In this document: in pieces, positions 43,391 to 53,426 of the stretch
Layout: every line of letters begins with the position of its first letter
How positions within the stretch are numbered: the first letter of the stretch is position 1
DNA from: Rhodospirillales bacterium
Lineage (GTDB): Bacteria; Pseudomonadota; Alphaproteobacteria; Rhodospirillales; Casp-alpha2
Assembly (NCBI GenBank): GCA_021775095.1
Contig: JAJFII010000046.1
Span: 1-53,426, forward strand
Direction of reading: 5' to 3'
Length of the DNA: 53,426 nt
The notes under the pieces: model-generated
The model's database searches: none
The model's input: the letters and a program-made list of their open reading frames with translations, nothing else
What the model was told of the DNA's origin: nothing
Translations under genes and position numbers: made by a program

Positions 43391-44461
43391 TCAGCTGCGC
43401 CCTACTAGGGTCGGGACCGGCACACCTTTCGATGTGGAATGCTGGAACCGCAGGGGCCGGTCGGGATGGATATGTCCGTGGGCCGCTTCTGCGGCGAAGG
43501 CGGCCTCGGAAAAACCGGTTAAAATCAGTTTCTGTTTATGCGGATAACCGGCAATATCGCCAATTGCATAAATCCCCGGCAGGTTGGTTTGTGCCGTGGT
43601 TGGGTCGATCCCAATGCGTTTTTTATCGATCTCCAACCCCCAATCATTGATCGGTCCGAGTTTTTGCGATAATCCAAAAAACGACAACAGGACGTCGGCC
43701 GGCAAGTGCCGGGAATCGCCATCCAGGTCCTCGACAATAACAGCTGTCAGATCGTCCGGCCCGCCGATCAGGCCGGCCAGTTGATAGGGCACGACCAGAT
43801 CGATGTGGGCACCATCAACCGCCCGGCGCAACTGATCAAGACTGGCCTCGTGCGCCCGAAACCGCGCGCGCCGATGGACCAGGGTGACGGATTTGGCCAG
43901 ATCGGCCAAATTAAGGGCCCAATCAACCGCCGAATCGCCGCCACCGGCAATCACCACACGTTTGCCCCGGTAGGGCTCCCGTTCGCGCACCCAATAGTTT
44001 ACACCGCGGCCCGGGCCCAGACTTTCATAAGTTTCAATGCCGTCGAGGGGCGGGCGCCTGGGTGCAAACGCACCAACGCCGGCGGCGATGATAACCGCGC
44101 CGGCGTCAAACTGCTGCCCGGCCGAGGTCAGGAGCGACCAGCGGCTGCGGCGGCCCTTGCGAAGCGCACACACCGACTGGCTCAGATGGTAGATGGGATC
44201 GAAGGGACGGGCCTGCGCCGTTAAATTGGTGATTAGATCTGCCGCAGAAATTTGCGGGAATCCCGGAATATCATAGATCGGTTTTTCGGGATACAGCGCC
44301 GTACACTGGCCGCCGATCTGAGCCAGCGTATCAATCACATGACACCGCAAACCCGCCATCCCACATTGAAACACCGCAAACAATCCAACCGGCCCCGCAC
44401 CAATGATTACCACATCTGTTTTTGTTGTTTCCGCCGGGGTCAATTTAGGGGTCCTCTCCAT
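43391..44461 (-). CDS. Ferredoxin/flavodoxin-NADP reductase, thioredoxin-reductase type
   Basis: The 356-residue flavoprotein has the FAD motif VVIIGAGPVGLFAVFQCGMAG at about residue 17 and an NADPH motif VVIAGGGDSAVDWAL near the middle. The block GGQCTALYPEKPIYDIPGFP and a C-terminal IYAIGDIAGYP are also present. It lacks the CxxC redox pair of thioredoxin reductase, which places it in the ferredoxin-NADP reductase branch. It transfers electrons between NADPH and small iron-sulfur or flavin carriers. AAGGA lies five bases before the ATG. Confidence 0.93.
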   Translation of the reverse strand: MERTPKLTPAETTKTDVVIIGAGPVGLFAVFQCGMAGLRCHVIDTLAQIGGQCTALYPEKPIYDIPGFPQISAADLITNLTAQARPFDPIYHLSQSVCALRKGRRSRWSLLTSAGQQFDAGAVIIAAGVGAFAPRRPPLDGIETYESLGPGRGVNYWVREREPYRGKRVVIAGGGDSAVDWALNLADLAKSVTLVHRRARFRAHEASLDQLRRAVDGAHIDLVVPYQLAGLIGGPDDLTAVIVEDLDGDSRHLPADVLLSFFGLSQKLGPINDWGLEIDKKRIGIDPTTAQTNLPGIYAIGDIAGYPHKQKLILTGFSEAAFAAEAAHGHIHPDRPLRFQHSTSKGVPVPTLVGRS

Positions 44462-44539
44462 TCAGTTCCTTAAAATGCCGTTCGTCATCGGCCTGCGCAA
44501 GCCCTTGCTCAAGGGCATCGAGCCGGATACATATCTATT

Positions 44540-45040
44540 ATGTTTTATGAAGAACAAGATACCCATACCAATATCGATATTGCCGATGAAGCGGCAATGG
44601 AAAACCTGGCCCGCCGAATAGCTGACATATCGGGGGTCGGCGACGTGATCGCCCTCAGCGGCCAACTGGGTGTTGGCAAAACGGTCTTTGCCAGAGCCTT
44701 TATACGCACCCGTACAAGCCCCGATGAAGAGGTCCCAAGCCCGACATTTACCCTGGTTCAACCCTACGACTGCACGCCGGTGCCGATTTATCATTTTGAC
44801 CTGTATCGGATCAATCAGCCGGACGAAATCCTCGAACTGGGATTCGACGATGCCGTGGCCGACGGTACCATTATTGTCGAATGGCCCGACCGACTGGGGC
44901 CCTATCTGCCGGCTGACCGCCTGGATATAGAGATTTCCCAGGGGTCCAGAAACGATGCACGTACCGTACGATTGACGGGCCGGGGATATTGGCTGGCACG
45001 GGTATCGGATGTCATCAATGCCGGCAAGATACATGCCTGA
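44540..45040 (+). CDS. tsaE: tRNA threonylcarbamoyladenosine biosynthesis ATPase TsaE
   Basis: The 166-residue protein has the P-loop GQLGVGKT (41-48) and the block PSPTFTLVQPYDC followed by YHFDLYRI and EWPDRLG, typical of TsaE. It supports TsaBD in making the t6A base of tRNAs. Its stop overlaps the next gene by eight bases. Confidence 0.96.
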   Translation: MFYEEQDTHTNIDIADEAAMENLARRIADISGVGDVIALSGQLGVGKTVFARAFIRTRTSPDEEVPSPTFTLVQPYDCTPVPIYHFDLYRINQPDEILELGFDDAVADGTIIVEWPDRLGPYLPADRLDIEISQGSRNDARTVRLTGRGYWLARVSDVINAGKIHA

Positions 45041-46070
45041 TCGCAATACCGCCATAAACCGGTTTCTGGCGGCCAACGACTGGAAACCGGAAGATCGTTC
45101 GATTTTGGCCGATGATGCATCCTTTCGCAGTTATGAACGGTTAAATAATGGCACACGACAGGCGGTTCTCATGAACGCGCCGCCTCCACACGAAGACACC
45201 CGCCCTTTTATTCGCGTCGCGGCGCATTTACGAAAGTTGGGTTTAAGCGCGCCGGAAATTTATGCCGCTGACACCGACTTGGGGTTTTTATTGTTGGAGG
45301 ATTTTGGCGATGCCACCTACACCCAGGTTTTAAGGACCGACCCCAAACGCGAGTGGCCGTTGTACGAACGCGCCGTCGACGTTTTGATCCATATGCACAA
45401 ATTGGCCCCTGAACCCCTGAACCCGAAAGGCCACGACCGCTATACAACCGCCTTTTACCAAACGGAAGTGGAAATTCTGCTCGACTGGTACCTGCCGCAG
45501 ATCGCGGCATCTCCATTGCCGCCAGAAGCAATTGTCAGCTATCACGCCCTGTGGCAGGAACTGTTTGAATTCACCCAAACCCTGCCGCCGGTATTAGTTC
45601 TGCGGGATTACCATGTGGACAATCTGGTCTGGCTGGCAAATAAGGCCGGCATCAATTGTTGTGGAATTCTGGATTTTCAAGGCGCGCTCATCGGCTCACA
45701 GGCCTATGATCTGATGTCGCTGCTGGAGGACGCGCGCCGCGACGTTTCCCCTGAGCTGACGGATCATCTCCGGCGACGTTATTTTGCGGCGTTTGACAAA
45801 CTGGCAGTGCCAGGGCATCACCGCGATGCCTTCGAAGCGGCCTTTGCGGTTGTCGGCGCCGGACGTCACGCCAAGGTTATTGGGCTTTTTACCCGCCTCA
45901 GCAGGCGCGACGGCAAGTCCGATTATCTGCCCCATATCGCACGTGTCTGGCGGCTCTTGGAAAGAAGCCTGAGCCATCCTATGCTGTCTTCCCTGGCCGA
46001 TTGGTTTAATACCTATATTCCACAAAATTTAAGAACCTTGCCGGCAGATTTGGCAAAAGAGGATAAATGA
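45033..46070 (+). CDS. amgK: N-acetylmuramate/N-acetylglucosamine kinase AmgK (phosphotransferase)
   Basis: The ATG at 45033 lies inside the end of tsaE and gives 345 residues; an upstream ATG at 45009 is in frame but less likely. The aminoglycoside-phosphotransferase fold shows LLLEDFGDATY, the catalytic VLRDYHVDNL and the metal motif GILDFQGALIG. With murU directly downstream, it matches AmgK, which phosphorylates the anomeric carbon of recycled MurNAc. The pair gives a route to UDP-MurNAc that bypasses the fosfomycin-sensitive step. Confidence 0.93.
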   Translation: MPDRNTAINRFLAANDWKPEDRSILADDASFRSYERLNNGTRQAVLMNAPPPHEDTRPFIRVAAHLRKLGLSAPEIYAADTDLGFLLLEDFGDATYTQVLRTDPKREWPLYERAVDVLIHMHKLAPEPLNPKGHDRYTTAFYQTEVEILLDWYLPQIAASPLPPEAIVSYHALWQELFEFTQTLPPVLVLRDYHVDNLVWLANKAGINCCGILDFQGALIGSQAYDLMSLLEDARRDVSPELTDHLRRRYFAAFDKLAVPGHHRDAFEAAFAVVGAGRHAKVIGLFTRLSRRDGKSDYLPHIARVWRLLERSLSHPMLSSLADWFNTYIPQNLRTLPADLAKEDK

Positions 46071-46813
46071 GTAAAACACCCAAACCTCTGAACAAAGCGA
46101 TGATCCTGGCGGCCGGCCTCGGCACGCGGATGCGCCCGATCACCGAACGCACGCCAAAACCGTTGGTTAAAGTCAATAACCAAGCTCTCATTGACCATGC
46201 CATAGACCGGTTGCAGGAAGGCGGTGTGACGGACATTGCCGTTAACCTTCATTATTTGGGTGACCAGATTGAACGCCATTTGGCGCGGCGGAAATCACCG
46301 AACATAAGCTTTTCATGGGAGCGCGATGCCTTGTTGGATACCGGTGGCGGCGTCCGACAGGCCTTGGCACAATTGGGTGATGATCCGTTCTGGATCGTCA
46401 ATTGTGATTCCTTGTGGCTTAATGGTCCAACCAAACTGACGACCCGCGCGCTTGAACAGTGGAACCCGGAAACCATGGATGCCCTGCTGGTCTTACATTC
46501 AACGGTCGACGCCTACGGATATGATGGCCTGGGCGATTTTAACGCCGAACCCGACGGATTGTTGTCTCGCCGCCCGGAGCTTGAAATTGCCCCCTGGTTA
46601 TTTACCGGCATTCAGATCATGCACCCGAGACTCTTCGACGACATTCCTGAAGGTCCCTTTTCGTTAAATCTTTTGTATGATCAGGCAATGGAAAAAGATC
46701 GGCTATTTGGCATGGTTCACGACGGCGAATGGTTTCATGTGGGATCACCAGACGGGTTAAGTGAAGTTGAGAGTTTTATGAAATATCGATACGCCGGGGT
46801 AAAACACCGCTAG
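46067..46813 (+). CDS. murU: N-acetylmuramate-1-phosphate uridylyltransferase MurU
   Basis: The 248-residue nucleotidyltransferase begins MILAAGLGTRMRPITERTPKPLV at about residue 9, with the nucleotide-binding Gly/Arg and Lys, and has VNCDSLWL for metal binding. It overlaps amgK by four bases. It turns MurNAc-1-phosphate and UTP to UDP-MurNAc in the cell-wall recycling bypass. Confidence 0.94.
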   Translation: MSKTPKPLNKAMILAAGLGTRMRPITERTPKPLVKVNNQALIDHAIDRLQEGGVTDIAVNLHYLGDQIERHLARRKSPNISFSWERDALLDTGGGVRQALAQLGDDPFWIVNCDSLWLNGPTKLTTRALEQWNPETMDALLVLHSTVDAYGYDGLGDFNAEPDGLLSRRPELEIAPWLFTGIQIMHPRLFDDIPEGPFSLNLLYDQAMEKDRLFGMVHDGEWFHVGSPDGLSEVESFMKYRYAGVKHR

Positions 46814-46884
46814 GGGTATCACCAGTTAAACTTAGGGTCAGGACCCGAGGCCACGGGCAGCCATTGACAACGGGAAGGCCGGAA

Positions 46885-49854
46885 ATGACATTTGACGGGG
46901 ACAGGCCACCGGCCGTTTACACGATTTCCGCCCAGTTGCCGTTTGTTGATACCCTGGCCGCTGGAATTCTCGACCTGGCGGAACAGGACCCGGCCCAGTT
47001 GACTGCCATCCATGTCCTGTTGCCAACCCGGCGGGCCTGTCGCGCCCTGCGTGATGCGTTTTTGCGCCTCAGTAACGGCACCCCAACCCTGTTGCCTGCC
47101 ATGACCCCGATCGGTGACGTCGACGAAGATGAGTTGCTATTGTCGATGGGAGCCGATACCACCGACGTGGTCGGAACAGACCCCCTTCATATTCCCCCGG
47201 CGATCTCCAGTTTACGCCGCCAATTGTTATTGGCGCGGTTGATTATGGCCCGTGGCGATACATCGCCCGACCAAGCCGTCCGGCTGGCCATCGAACTGGC
47301 ACGGTTGCTCGATCAGCTGCATACTGAACGCCTGGATTTTTCCAAGTTCGCAACCCTGGTTCCCGATGCCTATGCGGAACATTGGCAGGAAACCTTAAAA
47401 TTTCTCGAAATTCTGACCCGCGAATGGCCGGCAATTCTAAAAAGCGAAGGTACCATTGACGCCGCCGACCGACGCAATCGTTTGCTTGAATCCCAATCCC
47501 GGTCCTGGCAGATCAACCCGCCTTCGACACCGGTCATCGCCGCCGGTTCAACCGGCAGTATTCCGGCGACGGCTGACCTGCTCACAACCATTGCCGCCCT
47601 GCCCCGCGGTGCCGTTGTTTTACCCGGATTGGACCGGGACCTCGCAGATCCGGCCTGGCAGGAGTTGGAACCCCATCACTCACAATTTGGCCTGTCCCGA
47701 TTGTTAATCCACTTAGGTATTGAACGGCGGGCGGTGAAGGACTGGCCATTGACAGGGACCGCCATTCTGGCGAGCGAGCGATTGACACTCGCCCGCATTG
47801 CCCTGGCCCCTGCCCAGGGGGCGCTGTCCGACGGTCCGGCCCTGACCGGTGAATCCTTTGAAAATATCCGCGTCGGCCATTGCCCGACGTCGCGCGACGA
47901 GGCCGGAGTCATCGCTCTGGCCATCCGTGAAACCCTGGAAACGCCGGGAAAAACCGTCGCTCTCATCACCCCGGACCGGCCCTTGGCACGACGCGTCGCC
48001 TCGGAACTGTTGCGCTGGCAGATCGAAGTCGATGATTCGGCCGGGCAACCGCTGGGCCTGACAGCGCCGGGCTCGTTTTTTCGAACCACGGCACGGATGG
48101 TCGGCGAACAATTTGCGCCGGTGTCCCTGTTATCGGTGTTAAAACACCCCCTGGCATCGGGCGGTATGAGCCGATCCCGGTTTCGACAGTTGACCCGGCG
48201 CCTGGAAATCCAGGCGTTGCGCGGTCCCCGCCCGGCCCCTGGCATTGCCGGATTGCGCAGTGCTTTGGTGGAAAGCACGACCACCGAGGAAAGCATTTTC
48301 GACCTTATCGATTGCCTAGAACAGGCAACCTGGGACTTGGCCGAGTTGGTCGCTAAACCCGCTGTCGCGTTATCGCAAATGGTGCGGGCCCATGTCGACT
48401 TGGTTGAAAAACTGGCGGCCAGTGAACTGGAAAGCGGCGCGGCGCGGGTCTGGACCGGCGATGCCGGCGAAGGGTTGGCTGGATTTATCGCCGAGCTTCT
48501 GCAACATGCGGAGACCCTGGCGGACATCCATCCGAACACCTACCCGGCTCTCCTCGATGGCCTGATGGCCGGGCGGGCCGTGCGGCCGCGCTACGGGTTA
48601 CATCCCCGGGTCTTTATTTGGGGGTTGATGGAGGCCCGCTTGCAACGCACGGACCTGACCATCCTGGGCGGCCTGAACGAAGGCACCTGGCCACCGCAGG
48701 TCGATGCCGGCCCGTGGATGAGTCGGCCGATGATGGCCCAGCTCGGCCTCGCCCAACCGGAGCGGCAAATTGGATTAACGGCCCACGATTTTGTCCAGGC
48801 ATTCGCCGCGCCCGATATTTTATTAACCCGGGCCGAGCGGGTGGACGGCACGCCAACGGTCCCGTCGCGCTGGTTAATGCGTTTGGATAACACCTTAAAA
48901 GGTGCCGGGTTTACCGATGGGTTGCCCCAGGACCCTACCTATCTGAACTGGTTTGACGGCCTCGACCGACCGGCCCAGGTGAGTCCCTGCCCGCCGCCGG
49001 CGCCGCGTCCGCCGGTTGCCACACGGCCAAAAGGGCTGTCCGTCACCCGGATCGAAACCTGGATCCGGGACCCCTACACGATTTTTGCCGAACAGATTTT
49101 GCGCCTGCGGGTTCTTGATCCTTTGGATGCCAACCCCGGCGCTGCAGATCGCGGCAATCTGATTCATAAAATCCTGGAAACCTTCATGCTCGAATTTCCC
49201 GACACTCTGCCGGCAGACGCCGAGGCGCAATTGATCGCCATTGGCGGGCAGGAATTTAAACGCCATCTGTCCAGACCCGGTGTCGGGGCTTTTTGGTGGC
49301 CCCGGTTTTTACGGATTGCCCACTGGTTTATTGATTTCGAATCCCAGCGCCGGACGATGGGCATTCAATCTCCGTTGATCGAAAAAACCGGAACCATGGA
49401 AATTACCGTCGGTGCCACCCACTTTACCCTGCGCGCCAAGGCCGACAGGATCGACCGTTTGACCGACGGCAGTCTGGCGATCATTGATTATAAAACCGGC
49501 CAGGCACCAACCGCGCCACAGGTCGAAACCGGATTGGTGCCGCAACTGTCTTTGGAAGCGGCCATGGCCATGGCCGGGGTTTTCCCCGACCTGGGCCCGG
49601 CACCGGTCAGTGAACTGTTATATCTGCGTTTGTCCGGCGGACGCATTCCGGGCGAAGTGAAACGCCTGAAGCTGAACGTTGACGCGGTTGCAAAAAGCGC
49701 CCTCAAGGGCCTGCGCCGATATATCGCCACCTACGACAAACCGCAAACCCCATACCGCTCGCGTCCACGACCCATGTTCAAAAGTCGGTTTGGGACCTAT
49801 GATCATTTGGCCCGGGTTCGCGAATGGTCGAGTGCCGAGAGCGAGGACGGCTGA
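46885..49854 (+). CDS. addB: Double-strand break repair protein AddB
   Basis: The ATG at 46885 follows GGAAGG and gives 989 residues; a TTG at 46864 is also in frame. The N-terminal helicase-like part (VLLPTRRACRALRDAF near the start) is followed by helical regions and the C-terminal RecB-type nuclease (GNLIHKILETF and IIDYKTGQAP, with catalytic Asp and Lys). AddB partners AddA in processing double-strand breaks. Its stop overlaps the addA start by one base. Confidence 0.95.
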   Translation: MTFDGDRPPAVYTISAQLPFVDTLAAGILDLAEQDPAQLTAIHVLLPTRRACRALRDAFLRLSNGTPTLLPAMTPIGDVDEDELLLSMGADTTDVVGTDPLHIPPAISSLRRQLLLARLIMARGDTSPDQAVRLAIELARLLDQLHTERLDFSKFATLVPDAYAEHWQETLKFLEILTREWPAILKSEGTIDAADRRNRLLESQSRSWQINPPSTPVIAAGSTGSIPATADLLTTIAALPRGAVVLPGLDRDLADPAWQELEPHHSQFGLSRLLIHLGIERRAVKDWPLTGTAILASERLTLARIALAPAQGALSDGPALTGESFENIRVGHCPTSRDEAGVIALAIRETLETPGKTVALITPDRPLARRVASELLRWQIEVDDSAGQPLGLTAPGSFFRTTARMVGEQFAPVSLLSVLKHPLASGGMSRSRFRQLTRRLEIQALRGPRPAPGIAGLRSALVESTTTEESIFDLIDCLEQATWDLAELVAKPAVALSQMVRAHVDLVEKLAASELESGAARVWTGDAGEGLAGFIAELLQHAETLADIHPNTYPALLDGLMAGRAVRPRYGLHPRVFIWGLMEARLQRTDLTILGGLNEGTWPPQVDAGPWMSRPMMAQLGLAQPERQIGLTAHDFVQAFAAPDILLTRAERVDGTPTVPSRWLMRLDNTLKGAGFTDGLPQDPTYLNWFDGLDRPAQVSPCPPPAPRPPVATRPKGLSVTRIETWIRDPYTIFAEQILRLRVLDPLDANPGAADRGNLIHKILETFMLEFPDTLPADAEAQLIAIGGQEFKRHLSRPGVGAFWWPRFLRIAHWFIDFESQRRTMGIQSPLIEKTGTMEITVGATHFTLRAKADRIDRLTDGSLAIIDYKTGQAPTAPQVETGLVPQLSLEAAMAMAGVFPDLGPAPVSELLYLRLSGGRIPGEVKRLKLNVDAVAKSALKGLRRYIATYDKPQTPYRSRPRPMFKSRFGTYDHLARVREWSSAESEDG

Positions 49855-52553
49855 TGAACAGTGCCGCCGTAAAACCCACTCCAGAACAGGTCGCCGGGCA
49901 ACGGAGCGCCGCCGATCCGAGGCAATCCGTGTGGGTCGGAGCCAATGCCGGAACCGGGAAAACCCGGGTGCTGATTACCCGTATCCTGCGTCTCATGCTG
50001 GAAGGGGTTCCGGCATCGCGAATCCTCTGTCTGACCTTCACCAAAGCCGCCGCCGCTGAAATGTCGAACCGATTGAACCTGCAACTGGGGAACTGGGCGG
50101 TCATGCCGGCCGATCAGCTGCGGCTGGATCTGGTTGACCTGCTTGGCCACCTGCCCGATGAAAACCGGATCGGCGCGGCGCGGCGATTGTTTGCGCAGAC
50201 TCTGGACACACCCGGTGGCCTTAAAATTCGGACCATCCATTCCTTTTGTGAATCCCTGTTGGGTCGTTTTCCCATTGAGGCCGGGGTCGCGCCGCATTTT
50301 AGCGTGATCGACGAACGGACCGCCAACGAATTGCGCCTGGAAGCCCGTGACCAGCTCATGCGCCACGCCGGAACGAACGACAGTCAGATCCAAACCGCCT
50401 TTTCTTTCATTGCCGGGCTGGTTGACGAAGCCGGCTTCGAAACCCTGATGGAAGCGATCGACAGCAACCGCCATCAATTGGCCGAACTGTTGCTTCGCCA
50501 TGGCGGTGCCGATGGACTCGACCGGGCCGTACGTCAGCGCCTGGCCCTTGGCGATGGCGACACCGAAGTTTCCCTGGTGCTCGAGCCGATGGGCCGTGAT
50601 GATCTGGCTTTGGCACGGGCTGCCAAGGGTCTCGATCAAGGGTCAATGACGGACCAAAAAAAAGCCCACCTTATCCGTGCCTATCTAAGGGCTGACACCC
50701 CTGCCGAGATCGTTGCCGCCTATGCCGATTATAAATCCATCTTCGTCACCCAAAAGGGCACCCCTTCGGCGGAAAACCGTTTGGCAACCAAGGCCGTGCG
50801 GGAAAGCGATCCCACCCTGTTCGATTGCCTGCTCGGCGAACAGGACCGTCTGCTGAACCTTGAGAACCGCCTGAAAGGCCTGCGCGTTGCCGAAGCCACC
50901 CATGCCCTGGTGCAGGTCGGCGAAACCCTGATCAAAGCCTATGGAAATTTAAAAACCCTCCGCGCCTTGCTCGATTATGACGACTTGATCCTCAAAACCC
51001 GCGACCTGTTAGGCAATGGCCGGGTCCGTTGGGTTCACTACAAACTGGATGGCGGCATTGACCACATTCTGGTTGACGAAGCCCAGGACACCAGTCCCGA
51101 GCAATGGCAGGTCATCGCGGCGCTGGCGTCGGAGTTTTTTGCCGGCGAGGGTGCCGAACCCGACGGTCGAGTGCTCGAGCGCACGATTTTTGCCGTGGGC
51201 GATCAAAAACAGTCGATTTACAGTTTTCAGGGCGCGGATCCGGCGAAATTTGCGGAAATGCGCAGATATTTTGCCGCCCAGGCCGAGGCCGCCGAACACC
51301 GATGGCAGTCGGTTGAACTGTTGCTGTCGTTCCGCTCGGTCTGGGCAATTCTCAACACCGTCGATTCGATTTTTACCGGCGACGGTGCGCCCAAGGGCCT
51401 GCAGGTCGAAGCGGAGCCCATCAAACATTTGTCCTTCCGCGACGGCCAGGCCGGACTCATTGAATTATGGCCGACCCTGACCCCCGACGACGCCTCCGAT
51501 GACGACCCCTGGGACGCGCCGGTCGATCAGATGTCGCAAAAAAGCCCGCCGGCCCGGTTGGCCGAAAAAATTGCCGCGACCCTGGCCGGTTGGCTGGCCT
51601 CGGGTGAACATCTGGAATCTGCCGGACGTTCGATCCAGCCGGGCGATGTGATGATCCTGCTGCGTCGTCGCGGTGCCTTCGCCGAGGAAATGGTACGGCA
51701 ATTGAAACAACGGCAAATTCCCGTTGCCGGCAGCGATCGAATGGTTCTGCTGGACCAGATGGCGGTCATGGATCTGGTTGCTGTCGGTCGTTTTGTGTTG
51801 TTGCCCGATGACGATTTAAATACGGCGGTTGTCCTCAAGACGCCGTTGCTCGGGTTTGACGACGACGCGCTGTTTGAGTTGGCTTACAACCGCCCGCAAG
51901 ACACCAGCCTGTGGCAGCGATTGCGTGATTTTCGCGCGCAAAACGCGCGATTTGAAGAGGCCGCCAGTTGGTTGGAAAGTTTGGCCGCCGGCGCCGATTT
52001 CGCGCCACCGTTCGAGTTTTATTCCCGGCTTCTAGGTGCCGGGCGGGGGCGCCACAATCTGTTGGCCCGACTGGGGCCTGACGCGGCCGATCCGATTGAT
52101 GAGTTCTTGAACCTGGCTCTGGCCTTTGAGCGCGACCATCCACCGAGCCTGGAAGGATTTTTAAATTGGCTGGAAGCCGGTCATACACAAATAAAACGGG
52201 ATCTCGAACAGGGCCGTGGTGAGGTCCGGGTGATGACCGTGCACGGGGCAAAAGGTCTGCAGGCCAACGTGGTGTTTTTGCCTGACACTTGCGCCACACC
52301 CGATGCCCGGCTCGATACCCGGCTGTACTGGGAAAAAACCGGTACCAATCCCCTGTTGTTCTGGCCGGTGGTCAAGGATAACGAAGAAACCGTATGCATG
52401 AATTTACGGGACCAGGCCCGTGACAGCGCCCTGGATGAATACAGCCGCCTGCTTTATGTCGCCCTGACCCGGGCCCAGGATCGGGTTTACGTTTGCGGCT
52501 GGGAAACCAACCGTGGCCGCAGTGAAGGCTGCTGGTTCGATCTGGTCGAACGG
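49854..52553 (+). CDS. addA: AddA helicase, helicase portion only
   Basis: About 900 residues of the UvrD/RecB-type helicase-nuclease are present. Walker A is GANAGTGKT (29-37); DEAQDTSPEQW is motif II, VGDQKQSIYSFQGAD motif III, LSFRSVW motif IV, MTVHGAKGLQANVV motif V and YVALTRAQDRVYVCGW motif VI. AddA should continue for several hundred residues to a PD-(D/E)XK nuclease, but after WFDLVE (about 52533-52550) the translation becomes protein kinase in the same frame. The gene is therefore cut by what I believe is an assembly join. The end given is approximate. Confidence 0.93.
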
Positions 52554-53426
52554 GGCCAGGACAACTGGAACGTCAACCGGGCCGTGGGATCGATCCTCAG
52601 GGTCTCTGAGGCTGTGGCCTACGCCCACAGCAAGGGCGTGCTCCATCGTGACATCAAGCCCAGCAACATCATGGTGGGCGACTACGGCGCGACCTACCTG
52701 CTCGATTGGGGACTGGCCCGGCGTCTGCACGGGGAACGGCGCTCCCTGGGCGGTGACGACGACGTAGCACCCTACGTGGCCAGCGAGGTGCTCACCGGAC
52801 ACGAGGGCGAGTTCACCTTGGTGGACAGCTGGCTCTTCAGCATGGATGGCCGGGTGGTGGGCACGCCTCCGTACATGTCGCCTGAGCAGGCTCGGGGGGA
52901 CATCGACCAGGTGGGTGTGCGCAGCGACGTCTACTCACTGGGCGCACTGCTCTATCACCTGCTGACGTCGCGCATGCCGTACTACGAGCCGGACGAGCTG
53001 CCCCTGCCCTTCACCATTCTGATGAAGGTGCGCCAGGGCCCGCCGCCCTCGGTGCGCGAGTTGGCGCCGGACGCTCCTCCCGGCCTGCTGCACATCTGCG
53101 AGCGGGCCATGGCTCGTCTCCCAGAAGACCGCTACAGCTCCGCCGCGGACATGGCCGTCGACCTTGAAGACTATCTGGAGGTGATCTCGGACGCTCGCGA
53201 AGAAGCGCGCCGCCAGGAACAGCGGGCCACCACCATCAACGAGTTCCTGCTGAAAATGCTGGCCTCTGGCGACCCCGCCCGGGCTCAAGGCCGTGAGGTC
53301 ACGGTGAGGCAGGTGCTCGATGAGGCCGCCGCCGGCATCGAAGCCGGGATGGCTGGCCTGCCCCTCGACGAAGCGTCCCTGCGCAACTTCATCGGCACGC
53401 TCTACAAAGAGCTGGGCCATTACGAG
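52554..53426 (+). CDS. Ser/Thr protein kinase fragment, probably from another genome
   Basis: From about 52554 the frame encodes the second half of a Planctomycetes/Myxobacteria-style kinase. WNVNRAVGSILRVSEAVAYAH leads to the catalytic loop HRDIKPSN (HRD at 52644-52652), DWGLARRL in place of DFG, then GTPPYMSPEQARG and SDVYSLGALLYHLL. A helical tail follows with EARRQEQRATTINEFLL and GREVTVRQVLDEAA, which in such proteins leads into TPR repeats. The N-lobe with the ATP loop and Lys is missing. Codon use shifts to GAG, CTG and GTG, unlike AddA. It is open to the window edge with no stop. Confidence 0.85.

Noticed and set aside
47676-48539. 287-codon frame opposite addB
   Set aside because: Shadow frame in GC-rich coding DNA with Ser/Arg-rich translation.
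1-53426. CRISPR array or rRNA genes
   Set aside because: No regularly spaced repeats and no rRNA-like stretches were seen.

Overview
The window looks like a contig from an uncultured alphaproteobacterium, probably a marine Rhodospirillales-type lineage. The main evidence is gene order: ahcY, a DivL-like pseudo-kinase, tsaE, amgK, murU, addB and addA; the block rpmH-rnpA-yidD-yidC-engB-argB; and an integrase with an alphaproteobacterial N-terminus. This placement is inferred from gene content only.

Positions 1 to about 14050 are an integrated island beside a tRNA-Leu(CAG) gene. From the left it holds a truncated GHKL ATPase in lower-GC DNA, a large serine recombinase, a ParE-type toxin-antitoxin pair, and two divergent operons. 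The leftward operon encodes a TerY-like vWA protein, an unrecognised 333-residue protein and a small protein. The rightward operon encodes a membrane-anchored PP2C phosphatase, a Ser/Thr kinase with a zinc ribbon and FHA-like tail, a TPR-CHAT protease and an HNH protein. A tyrosine integrase closes the island. I read the divergent operons as a phosphorylation-controlled (TerY-P type) conflict system with a CHAT protease and a nuclease as likely effectors. This is the most interesting part of the window.

Positions 14050 to 29340 carry backbone and catabolic genes: an NDUFA9-like SDR, a MarR regulator, an M17 aminopeptidase and a GST. A HigBA module follows whose toxin gene is broken by two single-base frameshifts. 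Next is a six-gene operon (tctC, tctB, tctA, LVIVD protein, OsmC, FAH hydrolase) facing a GntR regulator, with a TGGTCTAACCA palindrome between them. Then come a solute-binding protein and the ectoine-catabolism pair doeB-doeA, without doeC or doeD.

Positions 29500 to 34000 hold the housekeeping block argB-engB-yidC-yidD-rnpA-rpmH on the minus strand. Positions 34300 to 49854 carry an MFS transporter, ahcY, a haloalkane dehalogenase, a racemase-family protein lacking both catalytic cysteines, a DivL-like kinase with Arg at the phospho-acceptor position, a class V aminotransferase, a ferredoxin-NADP reductase, tsaE, the AmgK-MurU recycling pair and addB.

The last open frame starts as AddA but changes in frame, near 52550, into the C-lobe of an unrelated Planctomycetes/Myxobacteria-style Ser/Thr kinase with different codon use. 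Both halves are incomplete at the join, so I treat the last ~870 bases as a probable assembly chimera rather than a real fusion.
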